Made by a program: the position numbers and the translations under genes | The notes under the pieces: model-generated | What the model was told of the DNA's origin: nothing | Database searches by the model: none | Seen by the model: only the letters and a program-made list of their open reading frames with translations | Part shown: positions 1 through 6,625 of the stretch, in pieces | How the letters are laid out: every line of letters starts with the position of its first letter | How positions within the stretch are numbered: position 1 is the first letter of the stretch | NCBI GenBank assembly: GCA_964579765.1 | Contig: CAZOIK010000384.1 | Span: 1-10,854 of the forward strand | Direction: 5' to 3' | Length of the DNA stretch: 10,854 bases | Source: DATNBT01 sp964579765 | Lineage (GTDB): Bacteria > Acidobacteriota > Vicinamibacteria > Vicinamibacterales > CAVVIG01

Positions 1-378
1 GCCAGGCCACGCGTGACTGGCCGACAGGGCGAACGCGGCGTCGGGCGCCGACGACAGCATGGCGACCATGACCTCGAGACAGTGCGGATACATCAGGTCG
101 TCGGAATCGTGGTATTTGAGCAGCGGGGCGCCTGCGAGGTCGGCGGCGCGATTGCGGTTGCCGTAGTCGCCGAGGTTTCGCTCGTTCCGCACGACACGGA
201 CGCGCCGATCGCGTGTCTCGTACTCACGGGCGATGTCGAGCGTCCCGTCGGTCGAGCAGTCGTCCACGATGACCAGCTCGAAGTCGCTGAACGTCTGCGC
301 GAGAACGCTATCGATGGACGCGGCGATGTAATCCGCGCGGTTGTACGCGGTCATCAGCACGCTCACCGCGGGCGTCAT
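1..378 (-). CDS. GT2-family glycosyltransferase, N-terminal part (runs off left edge)
   Basis: The first 126 residues of a GT-A fold family 2 glycosyltransferase are visible; the rest lies left of the window. The N-terminus reads VSVLMTAYNRADYI, the usual first beta strand and nucleotide-binding start of the family. It is followed by LVIVDDCSTDGT at about residues 35-46 (the VDD-S-DGT signature) and YHDSDD at about 89-94, whose D91-S92-D93 is the metal-binding DXD motif. It would transfer a sugar from a nucleotide-sugar to a growing glycan on the cytoplasmic side of the membrane. The ATG at 378-376 overlaps the TGA of the upstream glycosyltransferase as ATGA, so translation is probably coupled. 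No independent ribosome binding site is evident. Family assignment is firm. The sugar donor and acceptor cannot be read from the sequence, and the missing C-terminus prevents a length check. Confidence 0.93.
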   Translation of the reverse strand, partial: MTPAVSVLMTAYNRADYIAASIDSVLAQTFSDFELVIVDDCSTDGTLDIAREYETRDRRVRVVRNERNLGDYGNRNRAADLAGAPLLKYHDSDDLMYPHCLEVMVAMLSSAPDAAFALSASHAWPG

Positions 379-1553
379 GCGCGCCGGCTCCGGATCGTGG
401 AGCGAATCAGGCGCACGAGTGGATTTGGCATCCACGGGAGATCCAGGCGGCTGCCGTACGACACGTGAGAGCCTCGGGGACGCGGGCGATACAGCTCGCG
501 CCAGCGCGCGTAGAGATCCTGATACGCCGCCGCGCGATCGCGGATATCGAATCGCTCGAGCACGAGTTGTCGCGCGGCCGTGCTGATCCCCTCGAGCCTG
601 CTCCGGTCTCTGTCGAGACGTTCGATAGCCGTCGCGAACCCGTGGACGTCGCCCGCCGCCACGGCCACACCGGTGCTGCCGTCGCCGACGAGTTCCGACA
701 TGCTCGGCAGGGCGGTGACGACGGGGACCACGCCGACGCTCATGGCTTCAACGGTCGCGACCGACAACCCCTCGGCGCGGCTGGGCAGCACGAAGACGTC
801 GTGCTCGGCGCATGCCGCTACGACCTCCGATGAAGTCGCGTGCGACGTCCACCGCACGCGTGCGGACTGCTCCCAGCGCGACCACAGGGCATCGGCGGCA
901 GGTCCGTTTCCAATCACCGACCACGTCACCGTCACCCCGCGCAGGCGCAGTTGCTCGTCGATGGCCGGGAGATCCAGGACTCCTTTCGCCTGATCGAGCC
1001 GTCCTGCATAAACGAGGCGGAGCGGGCCGGACGTCGCGCTGCGCCCCCTCTCAGGAATTACCACGCCGTATGGCAGCCAGAAGATGCTGTCGCGCCGGTG
1101 CGGAAGGCGCGCCACGAGATTCTCGTACACCTGGCGGCTGTAGGCCACAAACGCATGAACGAACGGTTCGTGCGTCGTCGCAAGCCGGTAGTAATACTCG
1201 TAGTCGCCGTGCAGGATCTGCACGACCGTGCGCCCCGGATCGACCAGCGCGACGAGCATCATCTCGAGCGCGTCGTTGCAGACGAGCACTCCCGGCCCGC
1301 CGCCAATCGCGCCTCGTAAGCGGCGCACGACCGCGTGCACGTTCTCGAATGGCAGCGCGGTGTCCACGGTGGTCTGCGAATCCACCGGCAGAGGCATCGC
1401 AAATCTGCTGTCGGCCTCGTTCCGATTGTGCGTCAGCACGGCGCGATAACGGACGCCGTCCTGACGACGATGTCGAAGCAGATTCTCGATAATCGTCGTC
1501 ACCCCGCCGACTTTGTCCGGCAGGACGTACGTCACCTCCGGAGGCATCGTCAT
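375..1553 (-). CDS. GT4-type (GT-B fold) glycosyltransferase
   Basis: A 392-residue retaining glycosyltransferase of the GT-B fold. The N-terminal Rossmann half begins VTYVLPDKVGGVTTIIENL, with the glycine-rich acceptor-side loop typical of the family. The C-terminal donor-binding half starts near residue 178 (LRLVYAGRLDQAKG, with the conserved Lys190). It contains the E-x7-E motif at E261/E269 within SRAEGLSVATVEAMSVG. Its likely role is adding a sugar to the lipid-linked repeat unit of the exopolysaccharide made by this cluster. I chose the ATG at 1553-1551 because it overlaps the TGA of the upstream methyltransferase gene (ATGA at 1553-1550), the same arrangement seen at the neighbouring junctions. 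An in-frame ATG at 1577 would add eight residues (MRLAHGRT) with no family support. Donor specificity is unknown. Confidence 0.92.
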   Translation of the reverse strand: MTMPPEVTYVLPDKVGGVTTIIENLLRHRRQDGVRYRAVLTHNRNEADSRFAMPLPVDSQTTVDTALPFENVHAVVRRLRGAIGGGPGVLVCNDALEMMLVALVDPGRTVVQILHGDYEYYYRLATTHEPFVHAFVAYSRQVYENLVARLPHRRDSIFWLPYGVVIPERGRSATSGPLRLVYAGRLDQAKGVLDLPAIDEQLRLRGVTVTWSVIGNGPAADALWSRWEQSARVRWTSHATSSEVVAACAEHDVFVLPSRAEGLSVATVEAMSVGVVPVVTALPSMSELVGDGSTGVAVAAGDVHGFATAIERLDRDRSRLEGISTAARQLVLERFDIRDRAAAYQDLYARWRELYRPRPRGSHVSYGSRLDLPWMPNPLVRLIRSTIRSRRA

Positions 1554-2407
1554 CGTGCGTCCGTGCGCCAGGCGCACACCGCAGCCACCCAGGCGTTTGC
1601 CGACTGCGGGAACGGAGACCTGCGGCGATCCTCCGGCGCGTCCAGGTCAGGCAACGGCGTCACGTGGCTGACGGAATAGCGCATTCCAGCGGCGCCCAGC
1701 AGCTGGAGCAGCTCCGGCAGGCGCCGGGACTCGGGGCGGAACTCATGGACCTCGAGCAGCAACGCGTCCACGTTGCCCAGATACGGCGCGATGTCGCGAA
1801 GCACCTCGGCTTCGGCCCCCTCGATGTCGAGCTTCAACAGGCTGATCGGCTCGCGCGCCACGATGTCGGCGAGCCGAACAGAGGGCACCCGAATCGACGT
1901 CCGACTCGGGCCAGTTTCCGTATTCACGAGCGACCCGGAATCTGCCCGGTCCGCCGCGAACGTCACGTCGCCCGTCCGCGTCCACACGGCGGCGGCGACG
2001 ACTTCCACGTCGGTGCCGTTGACGCGCAGATTGCGCGCAAGCTGGCCCGCGATGGCCGGATCGGCCTCGAACGCGGTGATGGACGCGTGAGGATAGAGCC
2101 GCTTGAAGTACAACGACGCCAGACCGATGTTGGCGCCACAGTCGAGGATGCGCGGCGCGGGCGTCAGCGATCGGAACGCGAGCGACTGATCGACGAAGAT
2201 GTCCAGCCACTGCGGGCAGAAGGTCAACAGATCGCCGTACTGCAGGTCGTACTGCATCATCCGTATCGTGCCTGGCGTGAACCGCGGCGTGTGTTCGGCG
2301 AGTCGGCACGCCGCGCGCCAGGCGCGCACCTCCGGCGAGGGACGGCAGAAGCGCCACGCGGCGCCAGCGGCTCGGCGAGCCCGTCGAACATACGCAGTCC
2401 GCCTCAT
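1550..2407 (-). CDS. FkbM-family SAM-dependent methyltransferase
   Basis: A 285-residue methyltransferase. SAM motif I is ILDCGANIGLAS (about residues 87-98), the acidic ribose-binding segment is AFEADP (about 112-117), and the FkbM hallmark LLKLDIEGAEAEVL lies near 190-203. The domain runs to about residue 270. FkbM enzymes are O-methyltransferases; in polysaccharide clusters they usually methylate sugar hydroxyls, which is the inferred role here. The acceptor is not known. About 50 arginine-rich residues precede the conserved domain and look like a basic, possibly membrane-proximal, leader rather than a signal peptide. The ATG at 2407-2405 overlaps the TGA of the amidotransferase gene (ATGA), and the gene's own TGA overlaps the next start in the same way. 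The reading frame stays open upstream to 2758, but that stretch is the shadow of the asparagine synthase gene. Confidence 0.92.
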   Translation of the reverse strand: MRRTAYVRRARRAAGAAWRFCRPSPEVRAWRAACRLAEHTPRFTPGTIRMMQYDLQYGDLLTFCPQWLDIFVDQSLAFRSLTPAPRILDCGANIGLASLYFKRLYPHASITAFEADPAIAGQLARNLRVNGTDVEVVAAAVWTRTGDVTFAADRADSGSLVNTETGPSRTSIRVPSVRLADIVAREPISLLKLDIEGAEAEVLRDIAPYLGNVDALLLEVHEFRPESRRLPELLQLLGAAGMRYSVSHVTPLPDLDAPEDRRRSPFPQSANAWVAAVCAWRTDAR

Positions 2408-4344
2408 GGTCTCGACGGCTCCGTGACGCGATCGACGGCACTCTGCGCGATACCCGAGACAAAGTGTCCGAGCACACTCAGCCCCCACGGGCGGCTCCAG
2501 TGCGACACGCCGCGCTGCCAGTCTGTCCACACACGATCCGGCGCATCGGCGGCGATCCACCCCGTGTCCGCCAGTCGTCGCATGCCGTCTTGAACGACCG
2601 GCGCCAGCTCTTGGCGCATCCAGCGTGCGAAGGGCAGCGTGAATCCCTGCTTCGGATGGCGCACGACCGAGTCCGGCAGCGGACGCTCGAGCGACTCGTA
2701 CAGGAGCCGCTTGCCCTGCATCATGTGCGGGTAGGCGCCGAGCGCGGGCCAGACGCATTCGAGCAGTCGATGATCAACGAACGGCACGCGGACTTCGAGG
2801 CCGTGTGCCATGGACATCACGTCGAGATCGCGCAGCAGCTGTGAACCCAGATACAGGCGGCTTTCGAGACGCGCGACCGTGGCGGCGGCCGTCTCGTGCG
2901 CCGGCCCCGGCAGGTCCAGCAGCGTGCGTTCGGCATCGCGGAGCTCGTCGGCCGCGTGACGGCCGGCATCGCCGCGCAAAGCGGGACCGGCGAGCGCGCG
3001 TAGCTCTTCCGGCAGCAGAAAGCCGCGCTGCACGCGGTACGCTTCGACGAAGCTGCCGTTGGCGGCGGCGAAGTGGCGCCAGCGGGCGCGCAGCCGCGCG
3101 GGCATCACGGCGCCGGCCAGCGGGGCCAGGACGGGCCAGAGGGGTCCAGCCCACCGCTTCGCGGCCATCGCGCGCGGCAGCCGCGTGAACGACGGGTAGC
3201 CGCCGAAGACTTCGTCGCCTCCCGCGCCCGAGAGCACGGCCTTGATGCCAGTCGAGGCGACCGCGCGCGACACGTAATACGAATTCACAGCGTCGATCGT
3301 CGGTTGATCGAGCCGCGCGACGACCGACGGCAGATCGCGGACGACATCGGCGCTCGAGACGCGCAGGTCGTGGTGCGACGTGCCGAACGCCTCGGCGACC
3401 TGCCGCGCCCGCAGGCTCTCCGACGACTCGTCGTCCACGCCGACGGTGAACGTCTGCAGGTTCGCGGCGCCGTCTGACGTCGCGCACGACACGAGCGCGC
3501 CCGAGTCGATGCCTCCCGACAGGAAGACGCCGACCGGTACATCGGCCACCAGATGCGCGCGCACCGTCTCGCGCAGCGCGGCGCGGACATCCGCGCGCAG
3601 GATTTCGACGGACGGCGTCGGATCGCCGGTCGATCGATAGGCGGCGCACGCATCGGCAAACGTCCCACGGGTCTCGTGCGCCGTGCCGCCGAAGGTCCAT
3701 CGCCGCCACCCGCCGGGCGCGAGCATGTGGACGCCGCGCGTCCACGTCAGCGGCGGCGGGACGCTGCCCCACTCGAGAAACGCGAGCACGCCCGCGGGCG
3801 ACACCTCGTCACGCGTCAGCCCGGCGGCGCGCAGGGCGCCCACCTCCGACGCGAATGCCACGCGACCGCTGCCGGCCGCGACGTACAGCGGCTTGATGCC
3901 GAAGCGATCGCGCGCGAGCAGCAGCGAACGCTCGGCGGCGTCCCAGCACGCGAATGCGAACATGCCGCGTACGCGTGCAAGGCTCGCCGGCCCGCCGCGC
4001 GCGACCAGGCGCAGCAGCACTTCCGTGTCGCTTCCGGTCCGCAGCAGTTCGCCACGGGCCTCGAGCTCTGCGCGCAATTCCCGATAGTTGTAGATCTCGC
4101 CGTTGAAGACGATGTGATGCCGACCATCGGGCGTGGACATCGGCTGCGCGCCGCCCGGGCCCGGGTCGATGATGGCCAGACGCCGATGGACCAGCAGGAC
4201 GCCGGGCACCTCGGACGCAGACGACGTCCACCGGCCCGAGCCGTCCGGGCCGCGGTGCGCGAGCGACGCGTCCAGCGCCGCGGCGAGCCGCGACCGGTCG
4301 GCCAGCGGCCGCCCGCAGTCAACCACGCCGGCAATGCCGCACAT
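2404..4344 (-). CDS. asnB: Asparagine synthase (glutamine-hydrolysing)-like amidotransferase of the polysaccharide cluster
   Basis: A 646-residue two-domain class II glutamine amidotransferase. Residues 1-200 form the Ntn-type glutaminase: MCGIAG gives Cys2 as nucleophile after Met removal, followed by HRGPDG (30-35), NGEIYNYREL (81-90), GSDTEV (104-109) and ARDRFGIKPLY (144-154). Residues from about 245 form the ATP-pyrophosphatase/synthetase domain, with the PP-loop SGGIDS (276-281), LSGAGGDEVFGGY (371-383), EVRVPFVDHRLLE (517-529) and KQGFTLPFARWMR (565-577). Family knowledge: AsnB converts aspartate to asparagine with glutamine and ATP. Paralogues in capsule and EPS clusters (for example the exosortase-associated amidotransferases) probably amidate uronic acids or other carboxylates. 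Context favours the second role. All motifs are intact. No good Shine-Dalgarno precedes the ATG; the upstream gap is 38 bases. The family is certain; the symbol is by homology only. Confidence 0.93.
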   Translation of the reverse strand: MCGIAGVVDCGRPLADRSRLAAALDASLAHRGPDGSGRWTSSASEVPGVLLVHRRLAIIDPGPGGAQPMSTPDGRHHIVFNGEIYNYRELRAELEARGELLRTGSDTEVLLRLVARGGPASLARVRGMFAFACWDAAERSLLLARDRFGIKPLYVAAGSGRVAFASEVGALRAAGLTRDEVSPAGVLAFLEWGSVPPPLTWTRGVHMLAPGGWRRWTFGGTAHETRGTFADACAAYRSTGDPTPSVEILRADVRAALRETVRAHLVADVPVGVFLSGGIDSGALVSCATSDGAANLQTFTVGVDDESSESLRARQVAEAFGTSHHDLRVSSADVVRDLPSVVARLDQPTIDAVNSYYVSRAVASTGIKAVLSGAGGDEVFGGYPSFTRLPRAMAAKRWAGPLWPVLAPLAGAVMPARLRARWRHFAAANGSFVEAYRVQRGFLLPEELRALAGPALRGDAGRHAADELRDAERTLLDLPGPAHETAAATVARLESRLYLGSQLLRDLDVMSMAHGLEVRVPFVDHRLLECVWPALGAYPHMMQGKRLLYESLERPLPDSVVRHPKQGFTLPFARWMRQELAPVVQDGMRRLADTGWIAADAPDRVWTDWQRGVSHWSRPWGLSVLGHFVSGIAQSAVDRVTEPSRP

Positions 4345-4382
4345 GGGAAGAGTCGAGCGATCGGTGTCGGGAAAAGAGCGGG

Positions 4383-5207
4383 TTAGAAGAAGCGCGGCTT
4401 GACCATGATGACGTCGTTCGGCATCACGCGGTCTTCCATTTTGAGATCGACGTCGGTCAACTTGCCGTTGACGAGTCGGGAGGCGCTGATGCGGCGGTCC
4501 GAGCCCCGCTCGTTCAGGCCTCCCGCAAGCGCGATCGCCTGCTGCACGGTCATTCCTGGATCGAGCACGAAGCTGCCGGGGTTGCGCACCTGTCCCGTGA
4601 TGTAGAACGTCTGCGCTTTCGGGACGTTGATGATGTCGCCGTCCTGCAGGACCACGTCCGTGCCCTTGCCGAGCTGCAGATCCTTCCAGTTGACGCGGGT
4701 GACGTCCGCGTCGGGGGGATCCGCGCCCGCTTTGCGGACGTGCGCAATCGTCAGCTCGGCGCTTGCCGCCGTGGTCGGCGACCCGGCGGCGGCGAGGGCC
4801 TCGAGCACGCTCATCATGCCCGTCATCGTGATCTTCCCAGGCGAACGGACCTCGCCGCTGACCATGACGCTCTGGCTCTTGTACGACTCGATCTCGACGC
4901 GGACCTGCGGGTTCTTGAGATAGCCTGCCGCCAGCGCCGCGCGAACGCGATCCTGCAGTTCCGCGAGCGTCGAGCCGGCCGCCTGCACGCGGTTGATGTA
5001 AGGAAACGTGATGGTGCCGTCGATATCGACGCGATAGCTGTTGGTCAGGTCTGGCTCGTCGAGCACCGTGATCTTGAGCACGTCCTGCGCGCCGATCTGA
5101 TACTTGGCCGGCGCCTCTGTCACTTGAGGAGGCGCCGCCTGTGGGGCAGGCGCGGCGGACTGCTGTCCGAGCAGCGTGGCCAGGAGGAGCGATAGCAGGA
5201 CCGTCAT
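4383..5207 (-). CDS. Polysaccharide export protein, OPX/Wza family (short form)
   Basis: A 274-residue exported protein. Residues 1-19 form a hydrophobic signal-like segment (MTVLLSLLLATLLGQQSAA) without basic residues, followed by a Pro/Ala-rich linker. The polysaccharide biosynthesis/export (PES) domain starts at YQIGAQDVLKITVLDEPDL (about 36-54) and runs to about residue 106. Two SLBB domains follow, beginning near VMVSGEVRSPGKITM (about 114) and FYITGQVRNPGSFVLD (about 201). The protein would sit in the periplasm or at the outer membrane and form part of the channel that exports the polymer. It lacks a lipobox cysteine and ends right after the second SLBB (VMVKPRFF), so the C-terminal helix that forms the outer-membrane barrel of E. 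coli Wza is absent. It starts 29 bases after the regulator stop, behind a purine-rich stretch (GGAAGAG, close to the ATG). Confidence 0.93.
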   Translation of the reverse strand: MTVLLSLLLATLLGQQSAAPAPQAAPPQVTEAPAKYQIGAQDVLKITVLDEPDLTNSYRVDIDGTITFPYINRVQAAGSTLAELQDRVRAALAAGYLKNPQVRVEIESYKSQSVMVSGEVRSPGKITMTGMMSVLEALAAAGSPTTAASAELTIAHVRKAGADPPDADVTRVNWKDLQLGKGTDVVLQDGDIINVPKAQTFYITGQVRNPGSFVLDPGMTVQQAIALAGGLNERGSDRRISASRLVNGKLTDVDLKMEDRVMPNDVIMVKPRFF

Positions 5208-5236
5208 AACTCTTCCGCTTCCCGTGAAAACTAAGA

Positions 5237-6253
5237 TTACTCGGATGCCCGGGCGAGGGGAATCCCCAGTTGACGCGCTTTACGGTACAAGTTAGGACGC
5301 TGGATGCCGAGCGTGTCGGCCGCGTCCGCCATCCGCCAGCCGTGGTACTGCAAGACGGCTGAGATGTAGTCACGCTCGAACCGCAGGCGCGCTTCGCGCA
5401 GTTGCCCCGACGGCGCGAACCGGGCTGGCGCTCTGTCGAGATTCAGCGCGGGCAGCACGTCTTCGATTTGAATCACGTCGTGCGACGTCTCGCGCGCCGC
5501 GCGATCCACCACTGCCTTGAGCTCGGCAAGGTTGCCCGGCCAGGTCAACGCGGCGAGCAGCGCGAGCGCCGGCTGCGTGAACGCGCGAGGCGCGACGCCC
5601 TGTGCCGCACAGCCGTCCTCGAGAATCCTGATGGCCAGCGCGGGTACGTCATCCGGGCGCTCGCGGAGCGGCGGGAGATCGATGCGCGAGATCGACAGCC
5701 GCCGGTACAGATCGCTGCGGAACCGATTGGCGTGGACCTCGGCCTCGATACCGGGCGCCGCGCTCGCGACAAAGCGAAGGCCGGTCGCGATCGGCTGGCC
5801 ATCGACCCGCAGCTCGCCATCGCGCGCGATCCGTGCCAGCCGTGCCTGCACGGCCGCCGGCAGATCGACGACGTCCTCGAGGAAGAGCGTGCCGCCGCAG
5901 GCCGAGGCGATCAGACTGTCGGGGGCCGCCCACTCGAGATCGGACGAGGGATCCTGCGGCCCGGCGCCGAACAGCGCGCCGTCCAGACGTGCCGGATCGC
6001 CCGAGGCGCATGTGACGTGGACGAACGGCGCGGAAGGGCGCCGCGACCGGTTGTGCAGCTCGCGCGCCACCGATTCGACGTCGGCGCCCTGGTCGGCCAC
6101 CAGCAGCACGCCACCGTCGTTCTGGGCGGCGCGGCGAATCAGCTCCTGCGTGCGGACAATCGCAACCGACCGTCCCACGAGCTCCAGCGCGAGTGTTGAA
6201 GACTTGACCAGCCGGGCTGTGCGCGCCTCGGCCAGGACCATCGGATCGCCCAT
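5237..6253 (-). CDS. NtrC/Fis-type transcriptional regulator with degenerate AAA+ domain
   Basis: A 338-residue protein shaped like a sigma-54 activator without a receiver domain. An AAA+-like region covers about residues 26-270 and a Fis-type helix-turn-helix lies at about 293-332 (YHGWRMADAADTLGIQRPNLYRKARQLGI). Recognisable family landmarks are LVGRS (25-29), CGGTLFLEDVVDLP (119-132), FRSDLYRRLSI (178-188), LPPLRERPDDVP (193-204) and WPGNLAEL (238-245). The catalytic parts are missing: the Walker A region reads ADQGADVE (53-60) with no GTGK; there is no GAFTGA loop where DPSSDLEWAAPD stands (101-112); Walker B is ED instead of DE; sensor I Asn is lost (ASAAPG); and the sensor II Arg of WPGNVREL is Ala. 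It probably binds DNA without ATP-driven sigma-54 remodelling. As first gene of the operon it likely controls the polysaccharide genes and perhaps itself. An alternative in-frame ATG at 6241 is possible. Confidence 0.88.
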   Translation of the reverse strand: MGDPMVLAEARTARLVKSSTLALELVGRSVAIVRTQELIRRAAQNDGGVLLVADQGADVESVARELHNRSRRPSAPFVHVTCASGDPARLDGALFGAGPQDPSSDLEWAAPDSLIASACGGTLFLEDVVDLPAAVQARLARIARDGELRVDGQPIATGLRFVASAAPGIEAEVHANRFRSDLYRRLSISRIDLPPLRERPDDVPALAIRILEDGCAAQGVAPRAFTQPALALLAALTWPGNLAELKAVVDRAARETSHDVIQIEDVLPALNLDRAPARFAPSGQLREARLRFERDYISAVLQYHGWRMADAADTLGIQRPNLYRKARQLGIPLARASE

Positions 6254-6367
6254 GACTCTACCTGTCGAAATGAGAGGGGTTGATACAGCTCCGCCCCGTG
6301 ACTTACAGAAGAAGTCATCGGAGGGGCCGCAGCGAGCGCCGCGGCTTCAGAAGACATTGACTGACCC

Positions 6368-6396
6368 AGTATGACTCTTTGGACAGATCGTGTCAA
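6368..6396 (-). promoter_or_regulatory. Sigma-70-type promoter for the regulator/polysaccharide operon
   Basis: Read on the minus strand there is a perfect -35 box TTGACA (6396-6391), a 17-base spacer, and a -10 box CATACT (6373-6368; TATAAT with two mismatches). Transcription would start near 6361, giving a leader of roughly 108 bases before the ATG at 6253. The consensus -35 and ideal spacer make this the best promoter in the window. It is a visual call and not mapped. Confidence 0.6.
6379..6396. promoter_or_regulatory. Candidate operator: inverted repeat over the -35 box
   Basis: The plus-strand sequence TTGGACAGATCGTGTCAA contains the dyad GACA-GATCG-TGTC, with imperfect outer arms TTG/CAA. 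It covers the -35 box and part of the spacer of the operon promoter, a position where a dimeric protein would block or alter polymerase binding. The regulator encoded immediately downstream carries a Fis-type dimeric helix-turn-helix and is the obvious candidate binder. The perfect arms are only four bases, so chance is a real alternative. The centre also carries a GATC tetramer. Confidence 0.3.
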
Positions 6397-6610
6397 CAGA
6401 GATACCGAATTCAGTCGGCACAGATACAGCGGACCTCGCGAATACTCCCGCGACAGGCAGCGGCGTGTTCGTCTGGAAGATCTTGTTTATCTGTGACTTA
6501 GTGGCTTCTGCGTTTGCCCACTCGCAGAGGTGTATCGGCAGATTTGCACGTATCAATCAGGATCGCGGACGCCTCACCTGGCGCGAGGGCGGCGGCTAAA
6601 CCCCGTGCGT

Positions 6611-6616
6611 TATGAT
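6611..6616 (+). promoter_or_regulatory. Candidate -10 element of the adenine methylase gene
   Basis: TATGAT matches the sigma-70 -10 consensus at five of six positions and ends nine bases before the GTG start at 6626. No -35 box is recognisable 16-18 bases upstream. If it is real, transcription would begin at or just before the start codon, giving a nearly leaderless mRNA, which would fit the absence of a Shine-Dalgarno sequence. The element overlaps a GATC tetramer (6614-6617). Confidence 0.3.
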
Positions 6617-6625
6617 CGTTCGGGC

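Larger units (their letters stand above)
6254..6625. other. Divergent intergenic region between regulator and dam
   Basis: This 372-base stretch is the longest non-coding interval in the window and is visibly richer in A and T than the flanking genes. It separates the minus-strand regulator from the plus-strand methylase. It holds the regulator promoter (6368-6396), a candidate dam -10 (6611-6616), GATC tetramers at 6386, 6479, 6561 and 6614, and a weak dyad TCTGCG/CGCAGA (6507-6512 and 6523-6528) with no following T-run. Short open frames on both strands (about 69 codons) have no recognisable protein features. I found no convincing RNA gene and no sigma-54 -24/-12 element. Confidence 0.7.

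Noticed and set aside
13..468. 151-codon plus-strand frame at the left edge
   Set aside because: Antisense of the GT2 and GT4 glycosyltransferase genes, whose motifs are clear on the minus strand.
1554..1577. GT4 start at ATG 1577
   Set aside because: Adds MRLAHGRT without family similarity and gives a 28-base overlap. ATG 1553 forms the same ATGA overlap as the neighbouring junctions.
2408..2758. Upstream extension of the FkbM frame to 2758
   Set aside because: It overlaps the conserved C-terminus of the amidotransferase; the ATGA overlap at 2407-2404 gives a better start.
4345..5373. Upstream extension of the asparagine synthase frame to an ATG at 5373 (989 codons)
   Set aside because: The added part reads the exporter gene in another frame. 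MCGIAG at 4344 gives the required N-terminal cysteine nucleophile.
6507..6528. Dyad TCTGCG/CGCAGA with a 10-base loop, considered as terminator or riboregulator
   Set aside because: Six-base stem, no T-run, and no gene ends here. Weak enough to be chance.
6347..6599. Two short open frames of about 69 codons on opposite strands in the divergent intergenic region
   Set aside because: They overlap the promoter elements, have no ribosome binding site, and show no motif, membrane segment or family resemblance.
6530..6625. dam start at ATG 6530 or GTG 6605
   Set aside because: The extra residues do not resemble Dam N-termini; GTG 6626 places WAGGK at the expected position. GTG 6605 cannot be fully excluded.
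6254..6625. Search for a sigma-54 promoter (GG-N10-GC) upstream of the NtrC-like regulator
   Set aside because: No acceptable -24/-12 match on either strand; the sigma-70-like promoter is much better.
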